Source of the DNA: an uncultured Succinivibrionaceae bacterium
GTDB taxonomy: Bacteria > Pseudomonadota > Gammaproteobacteria > Enterobacterales > Succinivibrionaceae
Assembly: GCA_944389835.1 (NCBI GenBank)
Contig: CALXNU010000019.1
Coordinates: 1 to 33,124 of the forward strand
Direction of reading: 5' to 3'
DNA length: 33,124 nucleotides
In this document: one piece after another, positions 16,436 through 23,777 of the stretch
Position numbering within the stretch: position 1 is the first letter of the stretch
Layout: every line of letters starts with the position of its first letter
Notes under the pieces: model-generated
Told to the model about the DNA's origin: nothing
Databases searched by the model: none
Seen by the model: only the letters and a program-made list of their open reading frames with translations
Position numbers and translations under genes: made by a program

Positions 16436-16463
16436 ACTGAAAGTGAAATAAAAAATCACTTGC

Positions 16464-16493
16464 TTAAGATGTGCAACTTCAGTTGTATCTTAA
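16464..16493 (+). terminator. Hairpin after rnt, possible weak terminator
   Basis: Outer arms TTAAGAT and ATCTTAA enclose CAAC-TTCA-GTTG with asymmetric bulges. It lies 28 bases after the rnt stop. Only a short T run (TTTT, from 16497) follows at a distance, so terminator function is uncertain. Confidence 0.4.
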
Positions 16494-16501
16494 AGATTTT
16501 A

Positions 16502-16536
16502 GGGGTATCTTTAGCACATGTAGCATGTGCTACCCC
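16502..16536 (+). promoter_or_regulatory. Stem-loop upstream of sodB
   Basis: AGCACATG (16513-16520) and CATGTGCT (16524-16531) form a perfect eight-pair stem with a three-base loop. It is extended by GGGGT (16502-16506) with ACCCC (16532-16536) after a six-base bulge. It ends 29 bases before the sodB ATG, so it could be an operator or an mRNA leader structure. Confidence 0.5.
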
Positions 16537-16565
16537 ATCAACATCAATATGCAAGGAAGATTTTT

Positions 16566-17147
16566 ATGGCTTTTACATTACCTGCTCTTAAATATGCTAA
16601 GAATGCTTTTTCAGGCTTTTTATCTGAGAACACTTTCAATTTCCACCATGGCAAACACCTTCAAACCTACATTGATACCACCAATAAATTAGTGGCAGGT
16701 TCTGACTATGAAGGCAAAAGCCTCGTTGATATTGTCATGACCTCCTCAGGTCCTTTATTTAACAATGCAGCACAAGCTTTTAATCACGAGTTCTACTTCA
16801 ACTGCATTAGCCCTGAAACTAATGTTCAAGTTCCTGAGAAGCTTTTAAAGTTAATTGAGCTTAACTTTGAATCCTTTGAGGCCTTTAAGGAGAAATTCTG
16901 CGCCTCTGCCGTAGGTAACTTTGGCTCAGGCTGGACTTGGTTAATGCAAACTGGCACTAACAAGCTTAAGATCATGAATACCTCAAATGCAGGTAATCCA
17001 ATGGTTGATGGCTTTACCCCACTTTTAACCGTTGACGTCTGGGAGCACGCCTACTACCTTGATTATCAAAACCGTCGTGCCGATTACGTCAAAGATTTCT
17101 TCAATCACATTGATTGGAATTTTGTAGCTTCTAATCTCAAAGATTAA
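16566..17147 (+). CDS. sodB: Superoxide dismutase, Fe type
   Basis: Cytoplasmic homodimeric enzyme converting superoxide to oxygen and peroxide. At 193 aa it has E. coli SodB length, and all four metal ligands are in place: H27, H74, D157 (DVWEH) and H161. Q70 in NNAAQ, ahead of the second ligand, is the iron-enzyme signature position (Mn enzymes usually carry the glutamine elsewhere). The start is the ATG at 16566 with AAGGAAG upstream; an in-frame ATG at 16527 would add 13 non-conserved residues and lies within the upstream stem-loop. Its presence in an apparent anaerobe suggests exposure to oxygen. Confidence 0.96.
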   Translation: MAFTLPALKYAKNAFSGFLSENTFNFHHGKHLQTYIDTTNKLVAGSDYEGKSLVDIVMTSSGPLFNNAAQAFNHEFYFNCISPETNVQVPEKLLKLIELNFESFEAFKEKFCASAVGNFGSGWTWLMQTGTNKLKIMNTSNAGNPMVDGFTPLLTVDVWEHAYYLDYQNRRADYVKDFFNHIDWNFVASNLKD

Positions 17148-17165
17148 AAGCTAAACTCACTTAAA

Positions 17166-17193
17166 AAAGCCTACATCAAAAGATGTAGGCTTT
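17166..17193 (+). terminator. Hairpin terminator after sodB
   Basis: A perfect 12-pair stem, AAAGCCTACATC (17166-17177) and GATGTAGGCTTT (17182-17193), with an AAAA loop. The T run is confined to the stem end. The symmetric A/T flanks could serve both strands, which fits the convergent gene downstream. Confidence 0.7.
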
Positions 17194-17231
17194 AAGACTG
17201 AAAATCAGTCAAAGAACAGAAAGAAAGGGTT

Positions 17232-17249
17232 CTTAGGATTAAACCTAAG
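17232..17249 (-). terminator. Small hairpin at the 3' end of the DUF1902-like gene
   Basis: CTTAGG and CCTAAG with a six-base loop, overlapping the TAG stop (17245-17247) of the minus-strand gene. The following bases (minus strand) are T/C rich but not a clean T run. Confidence 0.35.
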
Positions 17250-17604
17250 CAATATCGTCAACAAATGGATAAATAGTGCGAGTGGTAACTACTCTTGACA
17301 TATCGACTTTTTCACCTAATGACTTAGATAGCCAAAAGAGTGCTTCCTCTTCAACTACTTTGAACAATTCATCAAGTTTTGAAGCTTCGGCAACTATAAA
17401 ATCGATATCACGAGAAAAAGCAAACCACTTGTCACTTTTTTTATCATATTCCACTTGATAACTGAATGTTAGAGTCGCGCCCAAACGGTATGCGAAACTC
17501 CACAGCGGCCAACCGATGCGGTATTTCACGTTCATTACCTCAGGTGAGAACAAGAACAAAACAATTAAAAAATGACCGAGAAATTTTATCAAAAAATTCC
17601 GCAT
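17245..17604 (-). CDS. Small DUF1902-like protein
   Basis: The first 22 or so residues of the 119-aa frame are hydrophobic. The core then begins MNVKYRIGWPLWSFAYRLG and continues with a strand-rich segment (QVEYDKKSDKWFAFSRD), then VAEASKLDELFKVVEEEA. That pattern resembles DUF1902, a small fold related to the HicB-like/partial RNase H group. Function is unknown. The start is ambiguous: the ATG at 17604 gives a hydrophobic leader, while the ATG at 17533-17535 gives a 96-aa protein beginning at the family core, with GAGGT very close upstream. No HicA-like toxin frame lies beside it. It is convergent with sodB and divergent from gnd. Confidence 0.55.
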   Translation of the reverse strand: MRNFLIKFLGHFLIVLFLFSPEVMNVKYRIGWPLWSFAYRLGATLTFSYQVEYDKKSDKWFAFSRDIDFIVAEASKLDELFKVVEEEALFWLSKSLGEKVDMSRVVTTRTIYPFVDDIA

Positions 17605-17943
17605 AAATCTTGTGCTTCATCAAAAATTTTAACAAAAATTAACGCTAGTTTTTATACGCATTACTCATAATCAAGAAATAAAACAAACAAAATCAAGCTC
17701 TTAATTAATATACATATTTAGCACCCTCCTAGTTTTAAAAATAAATGCACTCTCAATAAAACATTTAAAATTCAAAATATTTTAAGCACTTTTAAATAAA
17801 GATTAGACATAAGTTTAAGTCTTAAAACTTTGCTCGTGAGATAGTTCACAGAATTTAAAAATGATAAATATTTGTCTAAATATTTTTAAAAAATGATAGT
17901 ATCATATCATCAAAAGCAAGCTTACGGCATTTAAGGAGTATTT
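17605..17943. other. 339-bp AT-rich intergenic region with gnd control signals
   Basis: No coding frame. It holds an imperfect hairpin (17811-17830), two copies of the self-complementary octamer AAATATTT (17866-17873, 17878-17885), a perfect 13-bp inverted repeat ATGATA-G-TATCAT (17893-17905), and AAGGAG before the gnd ATG. TTGTCT (17872-17877) with GATAGT 17 bases later is a plausible gnd promoter overlapping the palindrome. Confidence 0.6.
17893..17905 (+). promoter_or_regulatory. Palindrome overlapping the putative gnd -10 box
   Basis: Perfect inverted repeat with six-base arms (ATGATA and TATCAT) around one G, 38 bases before the gnd start. Its position over the likely -10 suggests a repressor operator. 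The RpiR regulator encoded after gnd is the natural candidate. Confidence 0.4.
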
Positions 17944-19350
17944 ATGAAAAATGATTTAGCCCTCATTGGTCTTGGCGTTATGGGTAGCAATTTAGCCCTT
18001 AATATTGCCGATCATGGCTATAAAATTGCTGTCTATAATTACACTCAAGATTTAGTGGACAAATTTAAAAACGAAAATTCACACCCTAATGCAGAGCCTT
18101 TTTATGACCTTGATAAAATGATGGCAAGCCTCAAAGCCCCTCGCATTATCATTATCATGGTTACCGCAGGTAAAGCTGTCGACTCGGTCATCGAAGCTTT
18201 AAAACCCTATCTTGCCCAAGGTGATATTGTCTTAGATCTTGGCAATAGCAATTTCAATGATACTAACCGTCGCTTCAGAGAGTTACAAAACTTAGGAGTC
18301 GTGTTCAGTGGCGTTGGTGTCTCAGGCGGCTCTGAAGGTGCTCGTCATGGTCCTGCGATTATGGTCGGTGGCACAAAAGAGGCCTATGACAAGTTTGGCA
18401 CTATTTTAGAGGACATCTCCGCTCATGCTTATGATGGCAAGCCATGCTGTGCTTTTATGGGCAATGGAGCTGCCGGACACTATGTCAAAATGGTCCACAA
18501 TGGCATTGAATATGCCGATATGCAACTTATTGCAGAAAGCTATCTAGTCTTAAAAACCTTAGGCGGTTTTAGCAATGAAGAATTAGCCCAAATCTTTGAA
18601 AGTTATGCTAAAGGTCCACTTGAGAGCTATTTAATTAAAATCACTGCTAAAGTTTTAAAGGAAAAAGATCCTAAGGGACAGGGTAACTTAATTGACTATA
18701 TCGTCGATAAAGCCGGACAAAAAGGTACTGGTAAATGGACCTGCCAGGCAGGTTTTGAGGTAGGTGTAGATCTTTCCATGATCGATGCGGCCTGTAACGC
18801 CCGTTTTATTTCAGGATCTCTAAAAGAGCGCACCTTAAGATCTAAAGAGTGCAAGGCACAGAGCGTTGAATCTTTATCCTCAAAAGAGGCTTTAATCAAG
18901 AAAGTTGAAAATTATCTTTATGTGGGCAAAATCGCTGCTTACGCCCAAGGTTTTGATCTTTATGCTAAGGCCTCAAAGCTTTATGACTTTGATTTAAACT
19001 TAGGAAAAATCGCCGAAATTTTCCGTGCCGGATGCATTATTCAGGCAAAGTTTTTAAATGACATCACAAAAGCTTATGAGAGAAATCCTACTTTAAGTAA
19101 TTTAATTGATGATCCTTTCTTCAAAGAAAAGCTTGAGTTATGCCTTGATGATGCCCGGGAGATCTCAATTTTAGCGATGAAAAATGCCCTCCCTACACCT
19201 GTAATGTATGAGGCCTTAGCCTATATTGATGGCATGAGATGCTCTTGCGTGGGCGCAAACTTAATTCAAGGTCTTCGCGACTACTTTGGAGCGCATACCT
19301 TTGAGAGAATCGATGAGGAAGGCTTTAGACATCATAACTGGTCAAACTAA
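17944..19350 (+). CDS. gnd: 6-phosphogluconate dehydrogenase (decarboxylating)
   Basis: Oxidises and decarboxylates 6-phosphogluconate to ribulose-5-phosphate, making NADPH in the oxidative pentose phosphate pathway. The 468-residue protein is full length. The N-terminal Rossmann motif is GLGVMGSNLALN, the substrate loop VSGGSEGARHGPAIM, catalytic K182, N186 and E189 lie in VKMVHNGIE, GTGKWT follows, and the C-terminal tail carries RDYFGAHTFER and HHNW. AAGGAG precedes the ATG. It is monocistronic by appearance, with a palindromic control region upstream, a strong terminator downstream and an RpiR-family gene next. Confidence 0.97.
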   Translation: MKNDLALIGLGVMGSNLALNIADHGYKIAVYNYTQDLVDKFKNENSHPNAEPFYDLDKMMASLKAPRIIIIMVTAGKAVDSVIEALKPYLAQGDIVLDLGNSNFNDTNRRFRELQNLGVVFSGVGVSGGSEGARHGPAIMVGGTKEAYDKFGTILEDISAHAYDGKPCCAFMGNGAAGHYVKMVHNGIEYADMQLIAESYLVLKTLGGFSNEELAQIFESYAKGPLESYLIKITAKVLKEKDPKGQGNLIDYIVDKAGQKGTGKWTCQAGFEVGVDLSMIDAACNARFISGSLKERTLRSKECKAQSVESLSSKEALIKKVENYLYVGKIAAYAQGFDLYAKASKLYDFDLNLGKIAEIFRAGCIIQAKFLNDITKAYERNPTLSNLIDDPFFKEKLELCLDDAREISILAMKNALPTPVMYEALAYIDGMRCSCVGANLIQGLRDYFGAHTFERIDEEGFRHHNWSN

Positions 19351-19372
19351 AACTTTTTAAATTAATCCCCCC

Positions 19373-19403
19373 AAAATCCTAAGCCAAGCTTAGGATTTTC
19401 TTT
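19373..19403 (+). terminator. Rho-independent terminator after gnd
   Basis: Twelve-pair stem, AAAATCCTAAGC (19373-19384) and GCTTAGGATTTT (19388-19399), with a CAA loop, followed by CTTT. Confidence 0.8.
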
Positions 19404-19487
19404 GATCTTAAGCAAAAAAATTAGAGAATTTTGCTAAAAACGATGCTTTGCTTAAAGCTATTTGATATTATTTTCTCAAATGATTTT

Positions 19488-19504
19488 CAAATATTTGTTA
19501 CAAA
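19488..19504 (+). promoter_or_regulatory. Overlapping palindromes upstream of the second RpiR gene
   Basis: CAAATATTTG (19488-19497) is a perfect ten-base palindrome and TTTGTTACAAA (19494-19504) an eleven-base one; they overlap 20 bases before the start codon. The decamer AAATATTTGT also occurs in the gnd control region (17866-17875), suggesting a shared operator, perhaps for this regulator. Confidence 0.35.
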
Positions 19505-19524
19505 CATAGCACAGTGGGGTAATT

Positions 19525-20406
19525 ATGGCCGAACAATTTTCTTTTAAAAATGGATTAAGCGAAAAAGCACTCGAATTACCACTTTTCTCAACCGCCTCAC
19601 AAATTCTTACTCCATCAGATTCCCGTATTGCCAATTTCATTGCCGAAAACCTTGAAGACTTTATGGAAATGACCATCTCAGATCTGTCACGATCCATTCA
19701 AGTCTCAGAAATTACCATCTCAAGGTTTTGTAAAAAATTAGACCTTCCAGGCTTGCAAGCACTTAAAATTAATTTGAGCAAAGAGCTTAATGCCTCAAAT
19801 CCTTTTATAAGTGCTGATCTTAATATTCAAGATAGTTGTAAAGAAATCACTGAAAAAATCTTTGCTAATATTCAAGAAGGACTTAAAAACACCCTCTCCT
19901 TACTTGATTTTGCAGCTTTAGAAAATGCAGCTTTACTTTTAGCTAATACCCCTAGGATCTTATTATTTGGTTTTGGAAATAGTGCTACCGTCTGCAACGA
20001 TATTGCCACGCGTTTTGTGCGTTTGGAAAAAAGCTGTGAGGTAAGCTGTGATCCGCATCAACAGGTAACTTTAGCCTCCATCTGTAAAGAAAATACCACA
20101 GTAGTTGCCGTTTCTTATTCAGGAGCCTCAACTGAGCTTGTAAACTCTTTAAAAATTGCCCAACGCCAAAATCTTAAAATCATTCTTATCACCTCACATA
20201 AAAACTCTCCTGCCGCTAAACTTGCCGATGTGGTATTAATTGGCATTGGCCCTGAGGTGAAACACAATTCAGAATCTTCAGTATCAAGACTTATTCATCT
20301 TGCCATTGGCGATGTGCTCTACACGAGAATTTCTTTTTTACAAAATCACCGTTTTGAAGAAAACATGCAAAAGATGCGTGAGGCTATCTCAACTTTAAAA
20401 TCCTAA
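19525..20406 (+). CDS. RpiR-family transcriptional regulator (second paralogue)
   Basis: A 293-aa regulator with an approximately 20-residue N-terminal extension, an RpiR helix-turn-helix (about 25-100; the VSEITISRFCKKLDLPG recognition region) and a C-terminal SIS domain (about 140-270). In the latter, LLFGFGNSA and SYSGASTEL form the sugar-phosphate pocket. It sits directly behind gnd, separated by a terminator, so a role in sensing a pentose-phosphate or hexonate intermediate and controlling gnd is a reasonable inference. HexR, which senses KDPG, is one family precedent. The start ATG follows GGGG-type pairing. It is distinct in sequence from the RpiR-type protein at 10612-11454. Confidence 0.9.
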   Translation: MAEQFSFKNGLSEKALELPLFSTASQILTPSDSRIANFIAENLEDFMEMTISDLSRSIQVSEITISRFCKKLDLPGLQALKINLSKELNASNPFISADLNIQDSCKEITEKIFANIQEGLKNTLSLLDFAALENAALLLANTPRILLFGFGNSATVCNDIATRFVRLEKSCEVSCDPHQQVTLASICKENTTVVAVSYSGASTELVNSLKIAQRQNLKIILITSHKNSPAAKLADVVLIGIGPEVKHNSESSVSRLIHLAIGDVLYTRISFLQNHRFEENMQKMREAISTLKS

Positions 20407-20422
20407 GTTAATCCTAAATCTC

Positions 20423-20436
20423 TTATCTTAAGATAA
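20423..20436. promoter_or_regulatory. Perfect 14-bp palindrome ahead of the BOF gene
   Basis: TTATCTTAAGATAA reads the same on both strands, about 45 bases before the next gene's start. A candidate operator; no specific regulator can be named. Confidence 0.3.
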
Positions 20437-20480
20437 AGCTAATAAAATTAGAGAGCTTAAATTTACGCTTGGGGGTTGAT

Positions 20481-20867
20481 GTGAAAAAAAGAGCTTTACT
20501 TGTCCTGTTGCTTGTAACTTCCACAGCTTCTTTGGCAAGTCCCAAAGGCTTTGACGCACCCTCTTTACCTAATGCCTCCCCGCAAGGTTTTGATCAAAAT
20601 ATTTATTTAAATACCATAGAGGGGGTTAAAAAAAATGCTCAAGATGGCGATTTCGTACTCTTACAAGGCTTTGTTAAATTAAGTGCAGACGGTGAGTTTT
20701 TTTTAATTGATAGTGCACAACATGAAATTAAAGTGATCCCCAAAAATCCTTTAACCGTTGATGAAGAGTATTTATCCCCAAAAGCTAAATGGCAAATGTG
20801 GGGACAAATTAGAAAAAGCTTATTTGACTATCATCTAGATCTCATAAGCTTTTCCTGCGAGCTTTAA
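20481..20867 (+). CDS. Secreted BOF / YgiW-YdeI-type OB-fold protein
   Basis: Predicted periplasmic small OB-fold protein of the bacterial OB-fold (BOF) family, members of which (YgiW, YdeI) are linked to stress tolerance. I choose the GTG at 20481 (128 aa): GGGGGT lies five bases before it, and it gives a classic signal peptide (MKKRALLVLLLV, cleavage near SLAS). A TTG at 20469 is the other option. The core DFVLLQGFVKLSADGEFFLIDS, continuing to KWQMWGQI, matches the family strand pattern. It is convergent with the PH-like gene, 17 bases apart, and no terminator hairpin is obvious between them. Confidence 0.8.
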   Translation: MKKRALLVLLLVTSTASLASPKGFDAPSLPNASPQGFDQNIYLNTIEGVKKNAQDGDFVLLQGFVKLSADGEFFLIDSAQHEIKVIPKNPLTVDEEYLSPKAKWQMWGQIRKSLFDYHLDLISFSCEL

Positions 20868-20884
20868 TAAAAATAAAACTTGCG

Positions 20885-21223
20885 CTAAAAGCTCAATTTT
20901 AAAGTTTTCATAATAAAATCACGATCTGCAGTCAGATTTTTTGATGGGAAGACAATCTCATGATTGTAAGGTCCGATAACTGCAATCTTGCCTGAGGATT
21001 TTCCCCCAAAAAGTCCACCAGGACGCACTTCCACATTTTTGATCTTAGATGCTGGGAAAGAGTAGGATTTTCCATCCGTATTACGTGCGAAAATACGTTT
21101 GTCGGTTAGAGCCACTTCAGGAATATCTGAAAACCAACCTTTAGTAAGTCCACCCATGCTCAAAACTCGCACTAAAGTCTCACCAGGCTGTATATTGGAA
21201 AGTATGTATTTACTTGCTTTCAT
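20885..21223 (-). CDS. Bacterial PH-like domain protein
   Basis: A 112-residue single-domain protein with the strand pattern of bacterial PH-like (bPH/YdfK-like) domains: GETLVRVLSMGG, then EVALTDKRIFARN with the recurrent 'LTDKRI' motif, then the strand series SFPASKIKNVEVRPG...GKIAVIG and a C-terminal helix. Such domains are usually cytoplasmic with unknown ligands. The ATG at 21221-21223 has AAGAGA upstream; the frame also extends to 21307, but that extra 28-residue stretch is not domain-like. It stands alone between the BOF gene (convergent) and the small membrane protein gene. Confidence 0.7.
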   Translation of the reverse strand: MKASKYILSNIQPGETLVRVLSMGGLTKGWFSDIPEVALTDKRIFARNTDGKSYSFPASKIKNVEVRPGGLFGGKSSGKIAVIGPYNHEIVFPSKNLTADRDFIMKTLKLSF

Positions 21224-21310
21224 AAATATCTCTTTAAATCCTAAGAAATTAAGACGACTAAGATTATACTCTAGTTTGCACAAAGAGTGCCCCCTAGAGC
21301 TCCCCAATCT

Positions 21311-21544
21311 TTACTCATCTTTTAAAGAGGGATCATCAAACAGAGGTTTCTTTTGCAATTCCTCTAAAGTTTTAAGATCACCTTTATCTCTGTAATAAGC
21401 CATAAGTTTTTCACGCTCAGCTTTTCTTTTAGCCACTAACGGAGCTAAAACATCCTTTTCTAAACGCTTTTGCTCCTTTAGGGCCGAGTAAATCATACCA
21501 ATTAAAAATAAAGCAGGCAGCGCAATACACAAAGCCAAGAGCAT
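21311..21544 (-). CDS. Small single-pass membrane protein
   Basis: A 77-residue protein with an N-terminal membrane helix (about residues 2-20), then a highly charged helical tail rich in K, E and L (about 22-68) suggesting a short coiled coil in the cytoplasm. I do not recognise a family. Its ATG overlaps the last base of the upstream ScsC-like gene's stop codon (TAATG), so translation is almost certainly coupled. That coupling supports it as a real gene and as a partner of the thiol-disulfide protein or the transporter in the same unit. Confidence 0.65.
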   Translation of the reverse strand: MLLALCIALPALFLIGMIYSALKEQKRLEKDVLAPLVAKRKAEREKLMAYYRDKGDLKTLEELQKKPLFDDPSLKDE

Positions 21545-22338
21545 TATTTAATTAATTCCTTAAAATTATCAACTGAGGTAATAGCGCCTCTTAAGACTTT
21601 GCCATCCACAATGAAAAATGGCACACCACTTACCCCAATACTGCGACCTTTTTCAATATTAGAGCCAATAAGCTTTTGTACCTTAGGATCTTTTGCAGCC
21701 TCAGCTAACTTATCCCAATCACCTTCAGCTTTTTTAACCGCCTCTTTTATCGTCTCACGAGAGTCTAATTTCTCAGGACGGTTCATTAAAAAATCTTGAT
21801 AGACAAAATACTTATCAGGATCTTCTAGGAATAATGCAGTACCTATTAATGAGGCCTCGACACTTAACTCTGATAAAACAGGAAACTCCATGTAGTGAAC
21901 TTTAACATTATTCTCTTTGGCAAACTGCTCCACAATGGCTCTTGAAGATTTGCAATAACCGCAATTGTAATCAAAGAATTCAATTACATGATGCTTGCTA
22001 TTCTCATCACCAAAGCGCACTGGAATTTGCTCATTTTTAACTAATTCTTGAGCTAAATCCTCAACTTTTAAACGTTGCTCGACTTGACGGCGCAATTCCA
22101 TCATTTGGGCCGCTTCAACTAAGACTTCAGGGTGAGTTACGATATAAGAATGAATTATCTCTTCTAAAGCTGCCATTTGTGCATCATTAAAAGGAGCTTC
22201 ATTTGTAGAATTGTTATTTTGCAAAGCTTCAGTACTTGCAGAGGCAGTCTCTGTAACTTGATCTTGAGCAAAAGTTGTTGCAGATAATAACACCGCACTC
22301 ATGGCAACTGCGATTACAGAGCGAAGAGCTAATTTCAT
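21544..22338 (-). CDS. ScsC/DsbA-like periplasmic thiol-disulfide protein
   Basis: Thioredoxin-fold protein exported to the periplasm: signal peptide about residues 1-24 (cleavage after FA), a low-complexity Ser/Thr/Asn-rich linker, then an N-terminal helical segment. The segment (IIHSYIVTHPEVLVEAAQMMELRR) resembles the oligomerisation region of ScsC-like proteins. The redox site is CGYC at 126-129 in FFDYNCGYCK, with the cis-proline loop VSGVPFF. The CGYC dipeptide fits ScsC/BdbD-type isomerases or oxidants rather than classical DsbA (CPHC). It follows the efflux-pump gene after ten bases, with AAGGGA as ribosome site, and overlaps the next small gene. No ScsB or DsbD partner is present in the window. 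Confidence 0.88.
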   Translation of the reverse strand: MKLALRSVIAVAMSAVLLSATTFAQDQVTETASASTEALQNNNSTNEAPFNDAQMAALEEIIHSYIVTHPEVLVEAAQMMELRRQVEQRLKVEDLAQELVKNEQIPVRFGDENSKHHVIEFFDYNCGYCKSSRAIVEQFAKENNVKVHYMEFPVLSELSVEASLIGTALFLEDPDKYFVYQDFLMNRPEKLDSRETIKEAVKKAEGDWDKLAEAAKDPKVQKLIGSNIEKGRSIGVSGVPFFIVDGKVLRGAITSVDNFKELIK

Positions 22339-22348
22339 ATGCTTTCCC

Positions 22349-23605
22349 TTATTTTGTTTTAGAACTTTGTTTTAATTTTAAACCTAGGACAAAGAGTATA
22401 TAAGAAAACAAGGCACTTATAAACATACACAAAGCTAAAGGTAACATTGAAGTCTCACCTAAAAGCCCAACTAATGGTGACATTAAAGCTCCAAGTAAAA
22501 AGCCTAACACCCCAAAGATCCCTGAGGCACTACCCGCCCCCCCTGTCCTTGCACTCATCACAATGCCAAAACCTGAAGTTTGTGAAGCACCTAAAAGCGC
22601 CACAAAGCAAGTTAAAGCCACAAAGGCGGGAATGGAGCTTTGAGGCTTGATTAAAGCAATAAAAATCATGGCCATTGCAGAAAGTAGCATCACCGAACAT
22701 GAGATCTTAACAATTAAAGGATCGCCTAAACGTCTTGATAATCTTCCCGACAATTGCGCACACAAAGAGATGATAAAAGCATTAATGGCAAAGATAATTG
22801 AATAGCCAAAAGCTGAATAACCATAAATAGACTGAAAAACAAAGGGGGAGGCTGCAAGATAGGAGAAAAAGCCTCCCATGATAAAGGCCATAGATAAGCA
22901 CAAGATTAAAAAAGGCTTATTTACAAGTTGCCTGAACATATCAAAAATAGCTTCTTTAAGATGAGCCTCTCGTTTTTCTACACTTAAGGTATCTTGAACT
23001 TTAAAAGTAGATGCTAAAAATAACATTACGCCCCACAGCGCTAAAAACCAGAATAATAAATGCCAACTGCCAACACTTATGATAAAAGAACCAATAATTG
23101 GACCAAAAATAGGGGCTAAAGAGTTAATGGTCATAAGCATCGCCATAAAGCGCGTCAGCTTATCTGCACTAAACATATCGCAGGCCATGGAGCGTGATAA
23201 AACTAAACCTCCTGATCCTGCAAAACCTTGGAAAAAGCGCAACACAATTAACACCCAAATATTTGGAGCTAAAGCACAACCTGCAGAGGTTAGAGTAAAT
23301 AAAATTAACGAGGCTAAAAGAGGTCCCTTTCTTCCATAAGCATCAGAAATGGGGCCTACAAAGATCTGCCCTATGGCTAAACCTAAAAATGATGAGGTTA
23401 AAGATAACTGTACAGTTGACGGATCGGTTAGTAAATCTTGAGTGATGGCAGGTAAGGCTGGCAGATAAATATCGGTACAAATCGGGCCAAAGGCCGTAAG
23501 CATACCTAAAATTACAATGTATAAGATCTTATCGGTCTTAGATAAAGTATCTACAAGAGCTACTTTTGTAGTTTGATCTGACAAAGTATTTTCAGTTTTT
23601 CCCAT
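22349..23605 (-). CDS. Bcr/CflA-family multidrug efflux MFS transporter
   Basis: Twelve-helix drug:proton antiporter of the inner membrane. The motif DIYLPALPAI after the first helix is characteristic of the Bcr/CflA group, and QIFVGPISDAYGRKGPLL is the MFS motif A between helices 2 and 3. I start at the ATG at 23603-23605 (418 aa) because AGGGA lies five bases before it; the frame is open eight codons further. It heads a unit with the ScsC-like and small membrane genes. Upstream, TTTGTACAAA (23676-23685) is a perfect ten-base palindrome overlapping a weak TTGTAC-N18-TAACAT promoter. Substrate cannot be inferred. Confidence 0.9.
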   Translation of the reverse strand: MGKTENTLSDQTTKVALVDTLSKTDKILYIVILGMLTAFGPICTDIYLPALPAITQDLLTDPSTVQLSLTSSFLGLAIGQIFVGPISDAYGRKGPLLASLILFTLTSAGCALAPNIWVLIVLRFFQGFAGSGGLVLSRSMACDMFSADKLTRFMAMLMTINSLAPIFGPIIGSFIISVGSWHLLFWFLALWGVMLFLASTFKVQDTLSVEKREAHLKEAIFDMFRQLVNKPFLILCLSMAFIMGGFFSYLAASPFVFQSIYGYSAFGYSIIFAINAFIISLCAQLSGRLSRRLGDPLIVKISCSVMLLSAMAMIFIALIKPQSSIPAFVALTCFVALLGASQTSGFGIVMSARTGGAGSASGIFGVLGFLLGALMSPLVGLLGETSMLPLALCMFISALFSYILFVLGLKLKQSSKTK

Positions 23606-23734
23606 AGCATTCCCTAAAAAATGTCGCAATCATCACAAAATTAAATTTAGAGCTATGTTAAGAAAATGCTTTTAATTTGTACAAACAAAACTTGAAAATA
23701 TGTATGTTTGATGAGATTTTTTAAATAGAACATG

Positions 23735-23758
23735 AAAACTGCCTCATTGCAAGGCAGT
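23735..23758 (-). terminator. Terminator of the WYL regulator gene
   Basis: ACTGCCT (23738-23744) and AGGCAGT (23752-23758) with a seven-base loop. On the minus strand it is followed by TTTTC. It separates the WYL gene from the efflux-pump unit. Confidence 0.65.
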
Positions 23759-23777
23759 CTTCTATTAAGTTAGAAAA

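Noticed and set aside
16527..16565. Upstream ATG start for sodB
   Set aside because: It lies in the leader stem-loop and lacks a ribosome site; the ATG at 16566 has AAGGAAG and gives the exact family length and ligand numbering.
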